Positions 51,083 to 60,890 of a stretch of 64,000 nucleotides of DNA are shown one piece after another (position 1 is the stretch's first letter; the number at the start of each line of letters is the position of its first letter). A program made the position numbers and the translations under genes. Origin of the DNA: Clostridia bacterium. Lineage in GTDB: Bacteria > Bacillota > Clostridia > Christensenellales > Borkfalkiaceae. The stretch is from positions 1 to 64,000 of the forward strand of contig JAFVWA010000101.1 of assembly GCA_017501885.1 (NCBI GenBank), given 5' to 3'. A model generated the notes under the pieces. It saw nothing but the letters and a program-made list of their open reading frames with translations. It did not search any database and was not told where the DNA came from.

Positions 51083-52335
51083 AAAAGAGTTACGATATAG
51101 TAGTCATAGGTGGCGGTCCTGCAGGTCTTGCAGCAGCCGTTTCCGCTTACGATAACGGAGTTAAAGACGTTCTTATTTTAGAGCGTGAACCAAGAACGGG
51201 CGGAATACTTAACCAATGTATTCACAACGGCTTTGGCTTAACGAGATTTAAGGAAAGTTTGGCAGGCCCCGAATACGCATATAAATTTGCGGTAGAAGCC
51301 GAAAAGAGAAATATTGAAACGCTTACCCAAACGACCGTTTTATCTATAAGCAAAGATAAAAAGGTAACGGCAATCAACAAGGAAAACGGAGTTTTCACAG
51401 TTGAAGCGAAAGCGGTTATTCTCGCAATGGGTTGTAGAGAACGTAGCCGTGGTGCGCTCAATATCGCAGGCTCACGTCCAGCAGGCGTTTTTTCAGCAGG
51501 AACGGCTCAAAAATACATAAACGTTAAAGGCTATATGCCAGGTAAAGAAGTTGTAATTTTAGGCTCGGGCGACATTGGTTTAATCATGGCAAGAAGAATG
51601 ACCTTAGAAGGCGCAAAAGTTCACGCCGTTGCAGAAATCATGCCATATTCAAGCGGTCTTAAAAGAAATATCGTTCAATGTTTAGACGACTTTGGTATTC
51701 CACTATATCTTAACCACACGGTAACCGAAATTCGTGGGGATAAGAGAGTTACGGGCGTAACCATAAGCCAAGTAGACCAAAACAAAAAGCCTATTAAAGG
51801 CACCGAGAAGAGTTTTGACTGCGATACCATTTTGTTCTCAGTAGGTCTTATTCCTGAAAACGAACTTACCAAAGGTATGGGCGTGGAATTATCACCAAGA
51901 ACAAAGGGCGCAGTAGTATACCAAAACAGAGAAACTTCCATAGAAGGCGTGTTCGCTTGTGGAAACGCATTGCAAGTTCACGATTTAGTTGACTTTGTTT
52001 CAGAAGAATCAGAACTCACGGGTAAAAGCGCTGCCGAATACGTATTAAACGGTGCAAAACCACGCGATACGATAAATTGTGTTCAAGGTAAAAATATAAA
52101 CTACGTATTGCCTCAAAAAATTGACAAGAATGCCTCTGGTGATGTAAAATTATATTTCAGGGTAAGCAATACTTTCAAGAACTGCACTATCAAACTTGAA
52201 TGTAATGGGAAAGAACTTATTAAAAGAGTAAAGAGAGTTGCCGCTCCAGGCGAGATGGAAACGCTCTTGCTTAAAGAAAGCCTTATAAAGAGTTTGGAAG
52301 GCGACGTAATTCTTTCGTTGGAGGAATCAGTATGA
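51079..52335 (+). CDS. NAD(P)/FAD-dependent oxidoreductase, GlpB-like partner
   Basis: 418 aa. FAD motif GGGPAGLAAAVSAY, a second dinucleotide motif VVILGSGDIGLIMARRM near 155, and SVGLIPENELTKG near 255. Pyridine-nucleotide-disulfide-reductase-type fold without the CxxC active site. ATGA overlap with the GlpA-like gene shows coupling. Probably passes electrons from the dehydrogenase to a carrier. Confidence 0.86.
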   Translation: MKKSYDIVVIGGGPAGLAAAVSAYDNGVKDVLILEREPRTGGILNQCIHNGFGLTRFKESLAGPEYAYKFAVEAEKRNIETLTQTTVLSISKDKKVTAINKENGVFTVEAKAVILAMGCRERSRGALNIAGSRPAGVFSAGTAQKYINVKGYMPGKEVVILGSGDIGLIMARRMTLEGAKVHAVAEIMPYSSGLKRNIVQCLDDFGIPLYLNHTVTEIRGDKRVTGVTISQVDQNKKPIKGTEKSFDCDTILFSVGLIPENELTKGMGVELSPRTKGAVVYQNRETSIEGVFACGNALQVHDLVDFVSEESELTGKSAAEYVLNGAKPRDTINCVQGKNINYVLPQKIDKNASGDVKLYFRVSNTFKNCTIKLECNGKELIKRVKRVAAPGEMETLLLKESLIKSLEGDVILSLEESV

Positions 52336-52682
52336 AAACAGTAAATCTTACCTGCGTAGAATGTCCTATGGGTTGTGCAATCGAAGTTCAACTTGACGGA
52401 GAAAGTGTAGTATCAGTTGTAGGCAACACCTGTCCACGTGGACTTGCTTACGCTAAAAACGAAGTGGTATGTCCCATGCGCGTGCTAACCACAACGGTAA
52501 AAAGTACAGACGGAAGAATGGTATCCGTAAAAACGGATAATCCTATAAAAAAGAGCAATATGTTTAGCCTTATGCAAGTTATAAACGGCATAACTGTTAC
52601 CGCTCCCGTTAAAATCGGCGATATTATAATGAAAAACATCGAAGGCGACGTTAATTTAGTCGCTACCGACTGTTTAAAATAA
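52332..52682 (+). CDS. DUF1667 cysteine-rich protein (GlpC-position subunit)
   Basis: 116 aa of the DUF1667 family: CVECPMGC near 8 and NTCPRGLAYA, CPMRVLTTTV later; four cysteines likely bind an iron-sulfur cluster. In Clostridia this small protein almost always follows the two flavoproteins, taking the place of GlpC. ATGA overlap with the previous gene. Confidence 0.9.
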   Translation: MKTVNLTCVECPMGCAIEVQLDGESVVSVVGNTCPRGLAYAKNEVVCPMRVLTTTVKSTDGRMVSVKTDNPIKKSNMFSLMQVINGITVTAPVKIGDIIMKNIEGDVNLVATDCLK

Positions 52683-52734
52683 GGTTTAAAGAAAAGCCTA
52701 AAATATAAGCTCAAAAGAGCAAAAGGTGGAAAAT

Positions 52735-53559
52735 ATGGTTATTGATTATTTTGGTAAAGATTTTAGCAAACTTGCAAACAAGAAATTGTTCTTGTTCGAT
52801 ATGGACGGAACAATTTATATGGAAGGCAAGCTTTTTAAGGGCGTTAACGAACTTTTGGCAAAAATAGTTGAAAAGGGCGGAAAATACGTTTTCATTACCA
52901 ATAACTCATCAAAATCAGTTAAGGACTATATCGATAGACTTTCCGCAATGGGAATCCCTTGCGACGAAAGCAACTTTTACACGTCTACTCAAGCTTCTTG
53001 CGAACTTTTCAAAGACAGATTTAATGGTGAACTCGTTTACGCGCAAGGCACCGATTCTTTCTTAAAAGAACTTGGCGAAAACGGTATTAGATACACCACG
53101 AAATTAGAAGACGGTATCGGCGCAATTTTGGTAGCATACGACTCAGAACTAACAGGCTTAAAACTCAGAACGACGAGCGAAGTTTTAACTAAGTGTGACG
53201 TTCCATATTACGCAACCAACCCCGACTGGGTTTGCCCCGTAGAGTTTGGCTATGTTCCCGACTGTGGCTCAATGTGTTTCGGCTATGAAAAAGCAACGGG
53301 CAAGACGCCTATTTATATAGGAAAGCCCAACCCCATGATGATAAATCTTGCAAGGGCGAAATTTGGCGTTACGAGAGCCGAAACGGTTGTAATCGGAGAT
53401 AGAATCTACACGGACATTGCTTCGGGTTATAACGCGGAAGTTGACACCATTTTAGTGCTTTCAGGCGAAGCGACCATTGCCGATTATCAAGCGAGTGATA
53501 TTAAACCTACTTTCGTTCTCAAAGACGTAAGCGAAATATTAAAAAGCTTAAATAAATAG
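52735..53559 (+). CDS. HAD-IIA phosphatase
   Basis: 274-aa HAD-family hydrolase: FLFDMDGTIYMEG (nucleophile Asp), VFITNNSSKS motif II, and GKPNPMM then GDRIYTDIASG motif IV. It is of the NagD/AraL/glycerol-phosphate phosphatase type. Next to the glycerol-3-phosphate operon a glycerol-1-phosphate or -3-phosphate phosphatase is plausible. ATG at 52735 follows AGGTGG; GTG at 52726 lies inside the ribosome site. Confidence 0.87.
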   Translation: MVIDYFGKDFSKLANKKLFLFDMDGTIYMEGKLFKGVNELLAKIVEKGGKYVFITNNSSKSVKDYIDRLSAMGIPCDESNFYTSTQASCELFKDRFNGELVYAQGTDSFLKELGENGIRYTTKLEDGIGAILVAYDSELTGLKLRTTSEVLTKCDVPYYATNPDWVCPVEFGYVPDCGSMCFGYEKATGKTPIYIGKPNPMMINLARAKFGVTRAETVVIGDRIYTDIASGYNAEVDTILVLSGEATIADYQASDIKPTFVLKDVSEILKSLNK

Positions 53560-53565
53560 TTAGTT

Positions 53566-53593
53566 AAAAGGCTTGCAAACGCAAGCCTTTTTT
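53566..53593 (+). terminator. Terminator of the GlpA-like operon
   Basis: AAAAGGCTTGC/GCAAGCCTTTT stem, loop AAAC, T-run. Confidence 0.88.
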
Positions 53594-53610
53594 AGTATAC
53601 TTTACACGTT

Positions 53611-54546
53611 ATGGATAAAAACAGAAAACTAAACTTATTAGGAATGGCGCTTTTGGTTATGGCAACCCTTGCTTGGGGTTCGTCATTCTTAATATTAAAA
53701 AACACCATAGAGCACGTTCCGGGATTTTTCGTAATAGCGATTAGGTTTTTGTTTGCGGCTTTGGTAATGTTTATCATTTTCTTTAAGAAGACGATAACCA
53801 TGAACAAAAAGACTTTAATTTGCGGAATAGTGTTAGGCTTATCGACTGCCTTTGCATACCTCGTTCAAACGTGGGGGTTAAAATACACCACGCCTGCAAG
53901 AAATGCCTTTTTGACGTCAACTTATTGCGTTATGTGTCCATTTATGTATTGGCTATTATATAGATTAAAGCCAACGAGATATAACGTGTTTGCTGCAATA
54001 ATCTGCATAACTGGTGTCGGAATGATTTCACTACTTGGCGGAAAGGGGGAAACAGGCTCAAACTTACTTCTTGGCGACGGTTTAACTCTTCTTTCGGGCG
54101 TGTTCTATTCTTTGCAAATCATATATATCGATAAGTTCCAAAAAGACGGAATAGATCCCATGTCGCTACTTACAATAGAGTTTTTAGTTGTAGGGGTTAC
54201 GCTTGGTATTTCTTGGTTGATATTTGAACTTCCCGTGAGCGGTATAGGTGCAATATTAAACATAGGCGGAAGTCAATGGCTTAGTATATTATATTTAACG
54301 TTAGTATGCACCTTGTTCGCACAGTTTGCTCAAATAATAGGGCAAAGGTTTGCAAACCCCAACCAGTCTGCAATAATACTGAGTTTAGAAGCAGTATTCG
54401 GTGCAATGTTCTCTGTAATATTCGGCACAGAAAAACTGACGGTGTTCTTAGTGATAGGTTTTATTCTTACCTTCTCGTCTATTCTAATAAACGAATACAA
54501 GTTAGATCCAATAAAACTCTTTTGTAAGAAAAATAAAGAAAATTAA
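53611..54546 (+). CDS. EamA/DMT-family transporter
   Basis: 311 aa with about ten hydrophobic helices in two EamA repeats. WGSSFLILKNTIEHVPG at the start and the second-half repeat with AQIIGQRFANPNQSAIILSL are typical of drug/metabolite transporters. Substrate unknown. Confidence 0.88.
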   Translation: MDKNRKLNLLGMALLVMATLAWGSSFLILKNTIEHVPGFFVIAIRFLFAALVMFIIFFKKTITMNKKTLICGIVLGLSTAFAYLVQTWGLKYTTPARNAFLTSTYCVMCPFMYWLLYRLKPTRYNVFAAIICITGVGMISLLGGKGETGSNLLLGDGLTLLSGVFYSLQIIYIDKFQKDGIDPMSLLTIEFLVVGVTLGISWLIFELPVSGIGAILNIGGSQWLSILYLTLVCTLFAQFAQIIGQRFANPNQSAIILSLEAVFGAMFSVIFGTEKLTVFLVIGFILTFSSILINEYKLDPIKLFCKKNKEN

Positions 54547-54576
54547 ATAACAAAATTTTAAAATAAGGTAAGAGTT

Positions 54577-55317
54577 ATGGTGTATATAGTACTTGGTGTA
54601 ATTATTATTGTATTAGTCTTATTATTAATTTTCAAGAAACCCAAAAAGCATAGGGTAAAAGCTACTAAAATTGGAGAGTATGGGGAAGAATTAGTAAAGG
54701 AAGAAATAGGTCATAGTATTGATAATCAGCAGTATGTTATAAATGATTATTTTATATCGGAAGGCGATAAATCTATTCAAATAGACCATATAGTAATAAA
54801 TCCGAGGGGAATATTTGTAATTGAAACAAAGAACTTTGCAGGAGAGATATATGGCTCGGATAGTCAACAGGAATGGACTCAGATTCTTGCAGATGGTAAC
54901 GTAAGAAATACCTTCTATAACCCCGTAAAGCAAAATGCTACACATGTATATAATGTAATCAAAATAATTGGGAATTTGCCAGTTAATTCAGTGGTAGTCT
55001 TTGTTCGAAACAATATTCAATTTGTTCAATCTAAGAGTGTTGTTTCGTTGTCAGTGTTAAGAAAAGTATTAAACGAAGGACCAGAAGTTTTATCTGTTTC
55101 TCAAATGGAACAAGCGTATGCAAAGTTATTATTAAAAAGGTCTTACATAACAATAGAGAAACATGTTTCTAACATAAAACTCCAACAATACAAGTTAGAT
55201 ATGGGAATTTGCCCAAGGTGTGGAGCACGATTGGTTATAAGAAGAAGTAGCTCCGGTGAGTTTTGGGGATGCTCTAATTATCCAAAGTGTAAGTTTACAA
55301 AGAAAATAGAATATTAA
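54577..55317 (+). CDS. NERD-domain protein with topoisomerase-type zinc finger
   Basis: 246 aa. An N-terminal hydrophobic anchor (about 2-20), a NERD nuclease-related domain (GEYGEELVKEEI, then IQIDHIVINPRGIFVIETKN, a PD-(D/E)xK-like core), and a C-terminal C4 zinc finger (CPRCGARLVIRR, then FWGCSNYPKCKF) as in topoisomerase I tails. Probably processes DNA. Low-complexity gaps are absent. Divergent codon use is not obvious; the gene is more AT-rich than its neighbours, so it may be acquired. Confidence 0.87.
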   Translation: MVYIVLGVIIIVLVLLLIFKKPKKHRVKATKIGEYGEELVKEEIGHSIDNQQYVINDYFISEGDKSIQIDHIVINPRGIFVIETKNFAGEIYGSDSQQEWTQILADGNVRNTFYNPVKQNATHVYNVIKIIGNLPVNSVVVFVRNNIQFVQSKSVVSLSVLRKVLNEGPEVLSVSQMEQAYAKLLLKRSYITIEKHVSNIKLQQYKLDMGICPRCGARLVIRRSSSGEFWGCSNYPKCKFTKKIEY

Positions 55318-55344
55318 AAAGAGACGGAAATTTTCCGTCTCTTT
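55318..55344. terminator. Terminator between convergent genes
   Basis: AAAGAGACGGAAA/TTTCCGTCTCTTT; serves the NERD gene and the rnf operon. Confidence 0.88.
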
Positions 55345-55359
55345 GATTTTATAAATAAA

Positions 55360-56175
55360 TTAAAACTCTTTAATACATTTTCTCGGGCATTTGCTAACGC
55401 AAATTTTACAACCCGAGCATTTTGAATAGTCAATAACTGCAATGTTATCAACCATTGATATTGCTCCGTTAGGACAGTTTTTAGCGCATAAGCCACAGCC
55501 GATACATCCTACTTTACAAGCGCCCATAACGTCTTTACCCTTGCACTTCGTAGCGCAAGCAACGTAAACCTTAGCAGACGCAGGGATAAGTTCCACAAGG
55601 TTTTTAGGGCAGGCTATAACGCACGCGCCACAAGAACCACAAATGCTTCTGTCAACTACTGCAACGCCTTCTTTTAAGGATATAGCGTGGTTGGTGCAGA
55701 TAGCTTTACATGAGCCACCGCCAAGACAAGCAGTAGAACAAACTTTGCTACCGCCTTGTAAAAGGCTTTGAGCAAAGCAACCTTCGTTGCCAACGTATTG
55801 GAATTTGTCAAGAGCATTTACACCGCCTGCGCAGCGAACAACTGCAAGTTTCTTTTCTTCAGCATCAAATGGTATTCCTAAAATTGCAGAAATCTCTTGT
55901 TTGTCTTCGTTAGACGTAGCACCGCAACAAGATAAACTTGCCTTGCCTTCAACGAGCGCTTTTGCGAAATCCGAACAGCCAGCGTATCCACAACCACCAC
56001 AGTTAGCGCCTGCAAGATGCGAAGCAACTGCGTCCGCACGTTCGTCAGTTTTAACCAAGCAAAGTTTTGAAACTAAAACAATAAGCACGGCAAAAACGAT
56101 GGAGATTACCGCAACGACAGCAATGACGATTAAAAGGGTATTAAAATTAATGCTTTTAAGTAAAAGTAAATTCAT
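55360..56175 (-). CDS. rnfB: Rnf complex subunit B, ferredoxin-binding iron-sulfur protein
   Basis: 272 aa, last gene of the rnf operon. One N-terminal span, a GGCGYAGC cluster-binding motif near 50, then several ferredoxin-type CxxCxxCxxxC motifs (CGSCGACVIACPKN, CIGCGLCAKNCPNG, CSGCKICVSKCPRK). It takes electrons from ferredoxin. The ATG at 56175 follows GGAGGGAA; an upstream start within rnfA is rejected. Confidence 0.95.
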   Translation of the reverse strand: MNLLLLKSINFNTLLIVIAVVAVISIVFAVLIVLVSKLCLVKTDERADAVASHLAGANCGGCGYAGCSDFAKALVEGKASLSCCGATSNEDKQEISAILGIPFDAEEKKLAVVRCAGGVNALDKFQYVGNEGCFAQSLLQGGSKVCSTACLGGGSCKAICTNHAISLKEGVAVVDRSICGSCGACVIACPKNLVELIPASAKVYVACATKCKGKDVMGACKVGCIGCGLCAKNCPNGAISMVDNIAVIDYSKCSGCKICVSKCPRKCIKEF

Positions 56176-56185
56176 AATTCCCTCC

Positions 56186-56785
56186 TTATACCGAGAACAC
56201 GAAGAAAGCCATTGCGATAAAGCAAGCGGCAATCATAGCGATCGGGAAGCCTTTAAGGTGTTTGTTGATAGGAAGTCTTGTAATCTTTTCTCTAAGTCCA
56301 CTCATTATAACGATAGCGAGCGTAAAGCCTAAGCCGGCGAACAAGCCGTAAAGCACGGCAACGCCCATATTCATTGAAGAAATGCCTAAAAGCGAAATCA
56401 TTTGCGCTTCATCGATAACGAGTTCAGCAACGCCTAATACCGCACAGTTTGTGGTAATCAATGGGAGATAAATACCCATAGCGTTGTAAAGACTTGGCGA
56501 GAATTTTTTGAGCGCCATTTCAATCATTTGAACGATTGATGCGATAACGAAAATGAAAACGATGATTTCTAAGAATTCAATTTTCAAAGGCGTCAACACG
56601 TAAACGTAAATGGGGTAGGTGATAAGACAGGTTATAGTCATAACGAAGGTAACCGCAAGTCCCATACCGAGCGCCGACTTAAAGTCTTTGCTAACGCCAA
56701 GGAAAGGACAAATACCTAAGAATTGAACTACGACGAAGTTATTGATAAAAACTGCCGAAACTATAATCATAATAAACTCAGCCAT
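56186..56785 (-). CDS. rnfA: Rnf complex subunit A
   Basis: 199-aa membrane subunit with six helices, mirror-paired with RnfE. Typical FINNFVVVQFLGICPFLGVS near the start and LPLITTNCAVLGVA in the middle. Its start overlaps the last base of rnfE. Confidence 0.95.
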   Translation of the reverse strand: MAEFIMIIVSAVFINNFVVVQFLGICPFLGVSKDFKSALGMGLAVTFVMTITCLITYPIYVYVLTPLKIEFLEIIVFIFVIASIVQMIEMALKKFSPSLYNAMGIYLPLITTNCAVLGVAELVIDEAQMISLLGISSMNMGVAVLYGLFAGLGFTLAIVIMSGLREKITRLPINKHLKGFPIAMIAACFIAMAFFVFSV

Positions 56786-57462
56786 TATTTAACCTCCTCG
56801 TCGGTAGCGCAAACCTTATCAAGAGTTTGCGAAGCCATTGATAGTTGATATTCTTTCTTTGCTCTTTTCTTTTGGATAAGGCTTTGGCAAAGGCTGAACA
56901 CCGCGATGAACACGCCGTATGTAAAGAATGCGCCAGAACTTGAAGCAAAGAAACCGATTTGGAAATCCCAAAGCACGATACCGAATATTGCACCCGCGCC
57001 GAGAATTTCACGAACGGCACCCATAAGCGTAAGGGCTAAGGTAAAACCTAATCCCATAAACAAGCCGTCAGCCGCCGAAGCAAGCACGCCGTTTTTACTT
57101 GCAAAACTTTCAGCCCTTGCAAGAATAATACAGTTAACGACTATTAAGGGTAGGTATAAACCGAGCGATTCGTAAAGGTCCGGAAGAAGTTTATCCATAA
57201 CCAAACGCACGATAGTAACGAAAGTAGCGATAATCAAAACGAAGGCAGGAATACGAACTTGGTTAGGGATAACGCTTCTCAAAAGAGAGATTAAAACGTT
57301 ACTGCAAATAAGAACGAATGTAACTGCTGCGCCCATGCCGATACCGTTCATAGCCATAGTGGTTAAAGCCAAGGTAGGGCAAGTGCCAAGCACGAGTTTT
57401 AAAGTGGGGTTTTGAGCAACTACGCCGTCAACGGCAATTTTTTTGAAGTTTGCTTTCTTCAT
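56785..57462 (-). CDS. rnfE: Rnf complex subunit E
   Basis: 225-aa membrane subunit. VAQNPTLKLVLGTCPTLA, and LYLPLIVVNCIILARAESFA in the middle are family marks. The C-terminal tail (SLCQSLIQKKRAKKEY) is charged. Confidence 0.95.
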   Translation of the reverse strand: MKKANFKKIAVDGVVAQNPTLKLVLGTCPTLALTTMAMNGIGMGAAVTFVLICSNVLISLLRSVIPNQVRIPAFVLIIATFVTIVRLVMDKLLPDLYESLGLYLPLIVVNCIILARAESFASKNGVLASAADGLFMGLGFTLALTLMGAVREILGAGAIFGIVLWDFQIGFFASSSGAFFTYGVFIAVFSLCQSLIQKKRAKKEYQLSMASQTLDKVCATDEEVK

Positions 57463-57463
57463 A

Positions 57464-58066
57464 TCAGTTGTCCCCCTTTAAATATTCTAAAACGCAGTTT
57501 ACCGCGTTGCAACCAGCCTGAGCAGACATCGTAGCGCCCGAAACGGGATTTTTCTTTCCGTCAGTTGCTTTTGTGTTAGAAGTAAAATAAGTTTGGTAGT
57601 TATCCGAAATATCAATATAGAAACCTTTAAGGTAACTGTCGCCAAGTTTACTCATAAGGGTTTGTTTTGTATTTCCGTCAATAACCACTTTGTCAATTTT
57701 TTGACTTTGCCCGTCAACGATAACCTTTATCCAAAGTGTAACCGTTCCGCCCTTGTAACCTTCTTTACCCGTGGTCTTAAAAATCATATCGTGTTTAGCA
57801 TTTTCATCGCCCACACGGAAGATTTTTTGTATCTCGCCAAAAGCGTAACTTTCTGCATCGTCGCCGTTTTCTGCGTCTAACACAACGTGGTATTCAGAAG
57901 AAGAAAGCGCTCTGCCATAAATTTTTTGTAAGGCTCTGCCCGTTCTTTCTTCGGAAGAAACGTATAAAACGTCGCTCAAAATAGAAATGCTAATACCCGA
58001 GATAAGAATTATAGCAAGTAGGGTAGCCGCGCACTTAAAGTAAGCGCTCTTAAAAAACTTTGCCAT
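57464..58066 (-). CDS. rnfG: Rnf complex subunit G
   Basis: 200 aa with one N-terminal span and an exposed FMN-binding domain. NPVSGATMSAQAG near residue 180 is the threonine for covalent FMN attachment. One base separates it from rnfE. Confidence 0.94.
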   Translation of the reverse strand: MAKFFKSAYFKCAATLLAIILISGISISILSDVLYVSSEERTGRALQKIYGRALSSSEYHVVLDAENGDDAESYAFGEIQKIFRVGDENAKHDMIFKTTGKEGYKGGTVTLWIKVIVDGQSQKIDKVVIDGNTKQTLMSKLGDSYLKGFYIDISDNYQTYFTSNTKATDGKKNPVSGATMSAQAGCNAVNCVLEYLKGDN

Positions 58067-59067
58067 TAGTTCGCACCCCCTTTCTTTGCTTTTTTATAAC
58101 CGAAAGGTCTTGGGATAATAAACTTATCAATTAGTGGAACTATAAGGTTCATTATAAGAATAGCGAATGAAACGACTTCTTTACCAGAAGAAACTCTCAA
58201 TCCCGCCGTTATAAGTCCAAGCATTACTGCATAAACGATATTGCCAACAAAGGTGTTTGGCGAAGTGGTGTAATCGGTTGCCATAAACACCGCGCCGAGA
58301 ATCAAACCGCCAGAAAGAATAGAAGGTAAGAACTCAGCAAAATCAAAACCGCAAAGGCAAACGGTGAATAAACCGGTAACCGCGATATAGATAAGTGGAA
58401 CTGTTGGAGAAATGACCTTTCTAACAACCAAGTAAACACCGCCGATTAAAAGTGCTATTTTACAAGTTTCACCAATACAACCTGCAAGTCCCGTTCCTAA
58501 AAGCAAATCAAGGTTAGAAAGGGAAGCGACGGTTGGAGTAGCAAAGCCGTCTGTTAAAACGGTTGCACCCGTGAGTGGGTTGATAGACGAGCCACCGAGA
58601 ATTGCACCGATAGAAGGAGCAACCCAACCGCTTGCCATAACCGAAGTGAAAGAAATGAAAGCAAAAATTCTTCCCGTAACGGCAGGGTTAACAAGGTTTT
58701 TACCCGTTCCACCGAAAATCATTTTAACAACGATGATAGCAAACGCGTTTCCAATAATAGGAACGTAAATAGGCGTTTGAACACCGATAGACATTGCGAA
58801 CAAAAGACCTGTAACGCAAGAAGTGTAATCAAACCCTTGGATAATTTGCTTAAACTTTTTGCCTGTGATAAGTAGGTAAATAAATTCAGAAGCAACCGCA
58901 CTTAACACCGAAACGACAAGAAGTAACGCCGCCATATACCCAAAGTAAACGATACCCATAATGCACGCGGGCGCGAGCGCAATGCACACGTCAATCATAA
59001 TATGTTTAGTCGTTCTTGGGTTTTTAACGTGAGGGGAGGAGGAATAAGCGAAAATTCTATCAGCCAT
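58066..59067 (-). CDS. rnfD: Rnf complex subunit D
   Basis: 333-aa membrane subunit with about ten helices. The second flavin site is near SINPLTGATVL (about residue 170), homologous to NqrB. Overlaps rnfG by a base and rnfC by 8 nt. Confidence 0.95.
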   Translation of the reverse strand: MADRIFAYSSSPHVKNPRTTKHIMIDVCIALAPACIMGIVYFGYMAALLLVVSVLSAVASEFIYLLITGKKFKQIIQGFDYTSCVTGLLFAMSIGVQTPIYVPIIGNAFAIIVVKMIFGGTGKNLVNPAVTGRIFAFISFTSVMASGWVAPSIGAILGGSSINPLTGATVLTDGFATPTVASLSNLDLLLGTGLAGCIGETCKIALLIGGVYLVVRKVISPTVPLIYIAVTGLFTVCLCGFDFAEFLPSILSGGLILGAVFMATDYTTSPNTFVGNIVYAVMLGLITAGLRVSSGKEVVSFAILIMNLIVPLIDKFIIPRPFGYKKAKKGGAN

Positions 59068-60361
59068 TTTTCTTCATCTCCTTAATTTTTACTTTAGCCA
59101 AAGAAATACTTTGAACGAGCGCGCGTTTAGCAGGGCAGTTGAATGCGCAAGAACCACATTCAATGCAGTTCATAGCGCCGTATCTCTCAGCGTTTTTGTA
59201 ATCTCCTGCAAGCGTAAAGCTTTCAATATACATGGGCATAAGTCTCATAGGACAGTTTTTAGCACACATACCGCAGTTAATACAGTTTGTGGCGCTTTGC
59301 AATGAAATTTCCTCTCTTTGTAAGCACAAAAGTCCAGAGTCAGTCTTTCTTGTAAACTGATTAAGTCCAACTAACGCCTTTCCCATCATAGGACCGCCTG
59401 CAACCAACTTCATCGTCTGCTCAGAAAGTCCACCACAGTATTCAACGAGAGTGTTAAATGGGGTGCCGAGTGGAACTTTAAGGTTCTTAGGCTCTTTGAC
59501 GCCGTTACCACTAACGGTAATAACCGTTTCGGTAAGCGGTTTATTAAGGTCTATTGCTTCGTAACAAGCAATCATAGTCTTAATGTTCTGAACGCAAACG
59601 CCAACGTCGAAAGGCATTTTGCCACAAGGCACTTTTCTGCCCGTGGTGCAGTAAATCAAATGCTTTTCGCTACCCATGGGGTATTGCTTTTTAAGAATAA
59701 CCACTTCCAAATCGTCAAAGCGTTCAAACGCTTTTATGGCTTGGGGCTTATTTGCCTCTATGCCGACGATAATGCGGTTTATTTTAAGCGCAGCGGCAGC
59801 GTATTTAATACCCTTATAAATATCGTCCGTGCGTTCTAACATCAAACGATAGTCGCAGTTAAGATAAGGCTCACATTCAGCGCCGTTTATAATAAGAACG
59901 TCGAGCTGACTTTTGGGTGAGAGTTTAACTGCGGTTGGGAAACCCGCCCCGCCAAGACCAACAATACCTGCAAGCCTGATTCTTTCGATAAGCGAAGCAG
60001 GTGAGAAATCAGTCATGTCTTCAAAAAGCGTTTGACTTTCATCGTGGTTGTTTTCAATAACAACGTAAGTAAGTTTTTGCCCGAGTGCATTTACGATGTC
60101 TTCAATGCCGACAACCGTTCCTGAAACGGAAGCGAACACGTTAGCTGAAATAACACCGCTTGCCTGACCAACCATAACGCCCTTTTTAACGACGTCGCCA
60201 ACTGCAACGCAGGGGATAGCAGGAGCGCCTATATGTTGAGACATACAAACGTAAACCTTTTCAGGTGCGAGCATGCTTTCAATGGGCTTGTCCTCGGTAA
60301 GCGATTTCCTATCGGGAACGTGAATACCGTATGGGTAATTTTTACCTTTTTTAATGCTCAA
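59060..60361 (-). CDS. rnfC: Rnf complex subunit C
   Basis: 433-aa cytosolic subunit that binds NAD(H). Glycine-rich GLGGAGFPTAVKL near 140, NGAECEPYLNCDYRLM near 165, and two C-terminal cluster motifs (CINCGMCAKNCP, CIECGSCAFNCP). First core gene of rnfCDGEAB, which couples ferredoxin oxidation to NAD reduction and pumps Na+ or H+. Confidence 0.96.
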   Translation of the reverse strand: MSIKKGKNYPYGIHVPDRKSLTEDKPIESMLAPEKVYVCMSQHIGAPAIPCVAVGDVVKKGVMVGQASGVISANVFASVSGTVVGIEDIVNALGQKLTYVVIENNHDESQTLFEDMTDFSPASLIERIRLAGIVGLGGAGFPTAVKLSPKSQLDVLIINGAECEPYLNCDYRLMLERTDDIYKGIKYAAAALKINRIIVGIEANKPQAIKAFERFDDLEVVILKKQYPMGSEKHLIYCTTGRKVPCGKMPFDVGVCVQNIKTMIACYEAIDLNKPLTETVITVSGNGVKEPKNLKVPLGTPFNTLVEYCGGLSEQTMKLVAGGPMMGKALVGLNQFTRKTDSGLLCLQREEISLQSATNCINCGMCAKNCPMRLMPMYIESFTLAGDYKNAERYGAMNCIECGSCAFNCPAKRALVQSISLAKVKIKEMKKNG

Positions 60362-60890
60362 AGTATTTCTCCTTTTTAGAGATTGAATTTATAAAATTAA
60401 ATTTTAATTTTCTAACAGTAAATAAAACGATAAAACCAACTGCAAGACCGCCTATGATACCCGTTAAAGAAAGGTATGGAAGATAGGAAAGGTATTCCAT
60501 TGAGTCGGTAACCAAGCAAAACACCAAGTTTTGCACGGTAACGTTAAGGACGGCACCTGCAACGCTCGAAGCGACAATGCTTGCCTTGTTAAGCCAAAGA
60601 ATAAGCGCGAGTTCTAAGGTAAGACTTAATACGCCAGCTGGAAGCGAATACATGATAGAAGAAATATTCCCACTAAAAATGCTTCCGAGTAAAATTTTAA
60701 CGACGAGAGTTGCGTAACCGTAAACGCTACCCAAATAAATTCCCGCAAGCAAAATGAAAACGTTAGAAACACCCATTCTTGCGCCGGGTAAAATCAATGG
60801 CGGGAAAAGGCTTTCAAGGGTAAAAGCAATGGTCGCAAACGCGCAAAGCAAACCGCAAAGAGCAATCTTTTTAAGTTTTATATTTTTCAT
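60351..60890 (-). CDS. Gx-transporter-family membrane protein
   Basis: 179 aa with about five hydrophobic segments, the family once called heptaprenyl diphosphate synthase component I (LPGARMGVSNVFILLAGI near 35). It often precedes rnf genes in Clostridia; substrate unknown, a flavin-precursor or quinone-type cargo has been considered. It overlaps rnfC by 11 nt and starts inside the stop region of the preceding gene. Confidence 0.82.
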   Translation of the reverse strand: MKNIKLKKIALCGLLCAFATIAFTLESLFPPLILPGARMGVSNVFILLAGIYLGSVYGYATLVVKILLGSIFSGNISSIMYSLPAGVLSLTLELALILWLNKASIVASSVAGAVLNVTVQNLVFCLVTDSMEYLSYLPYLSLTGIIGGLAVGFIVLFTVRKLKFNFINSISKKEKYFEH

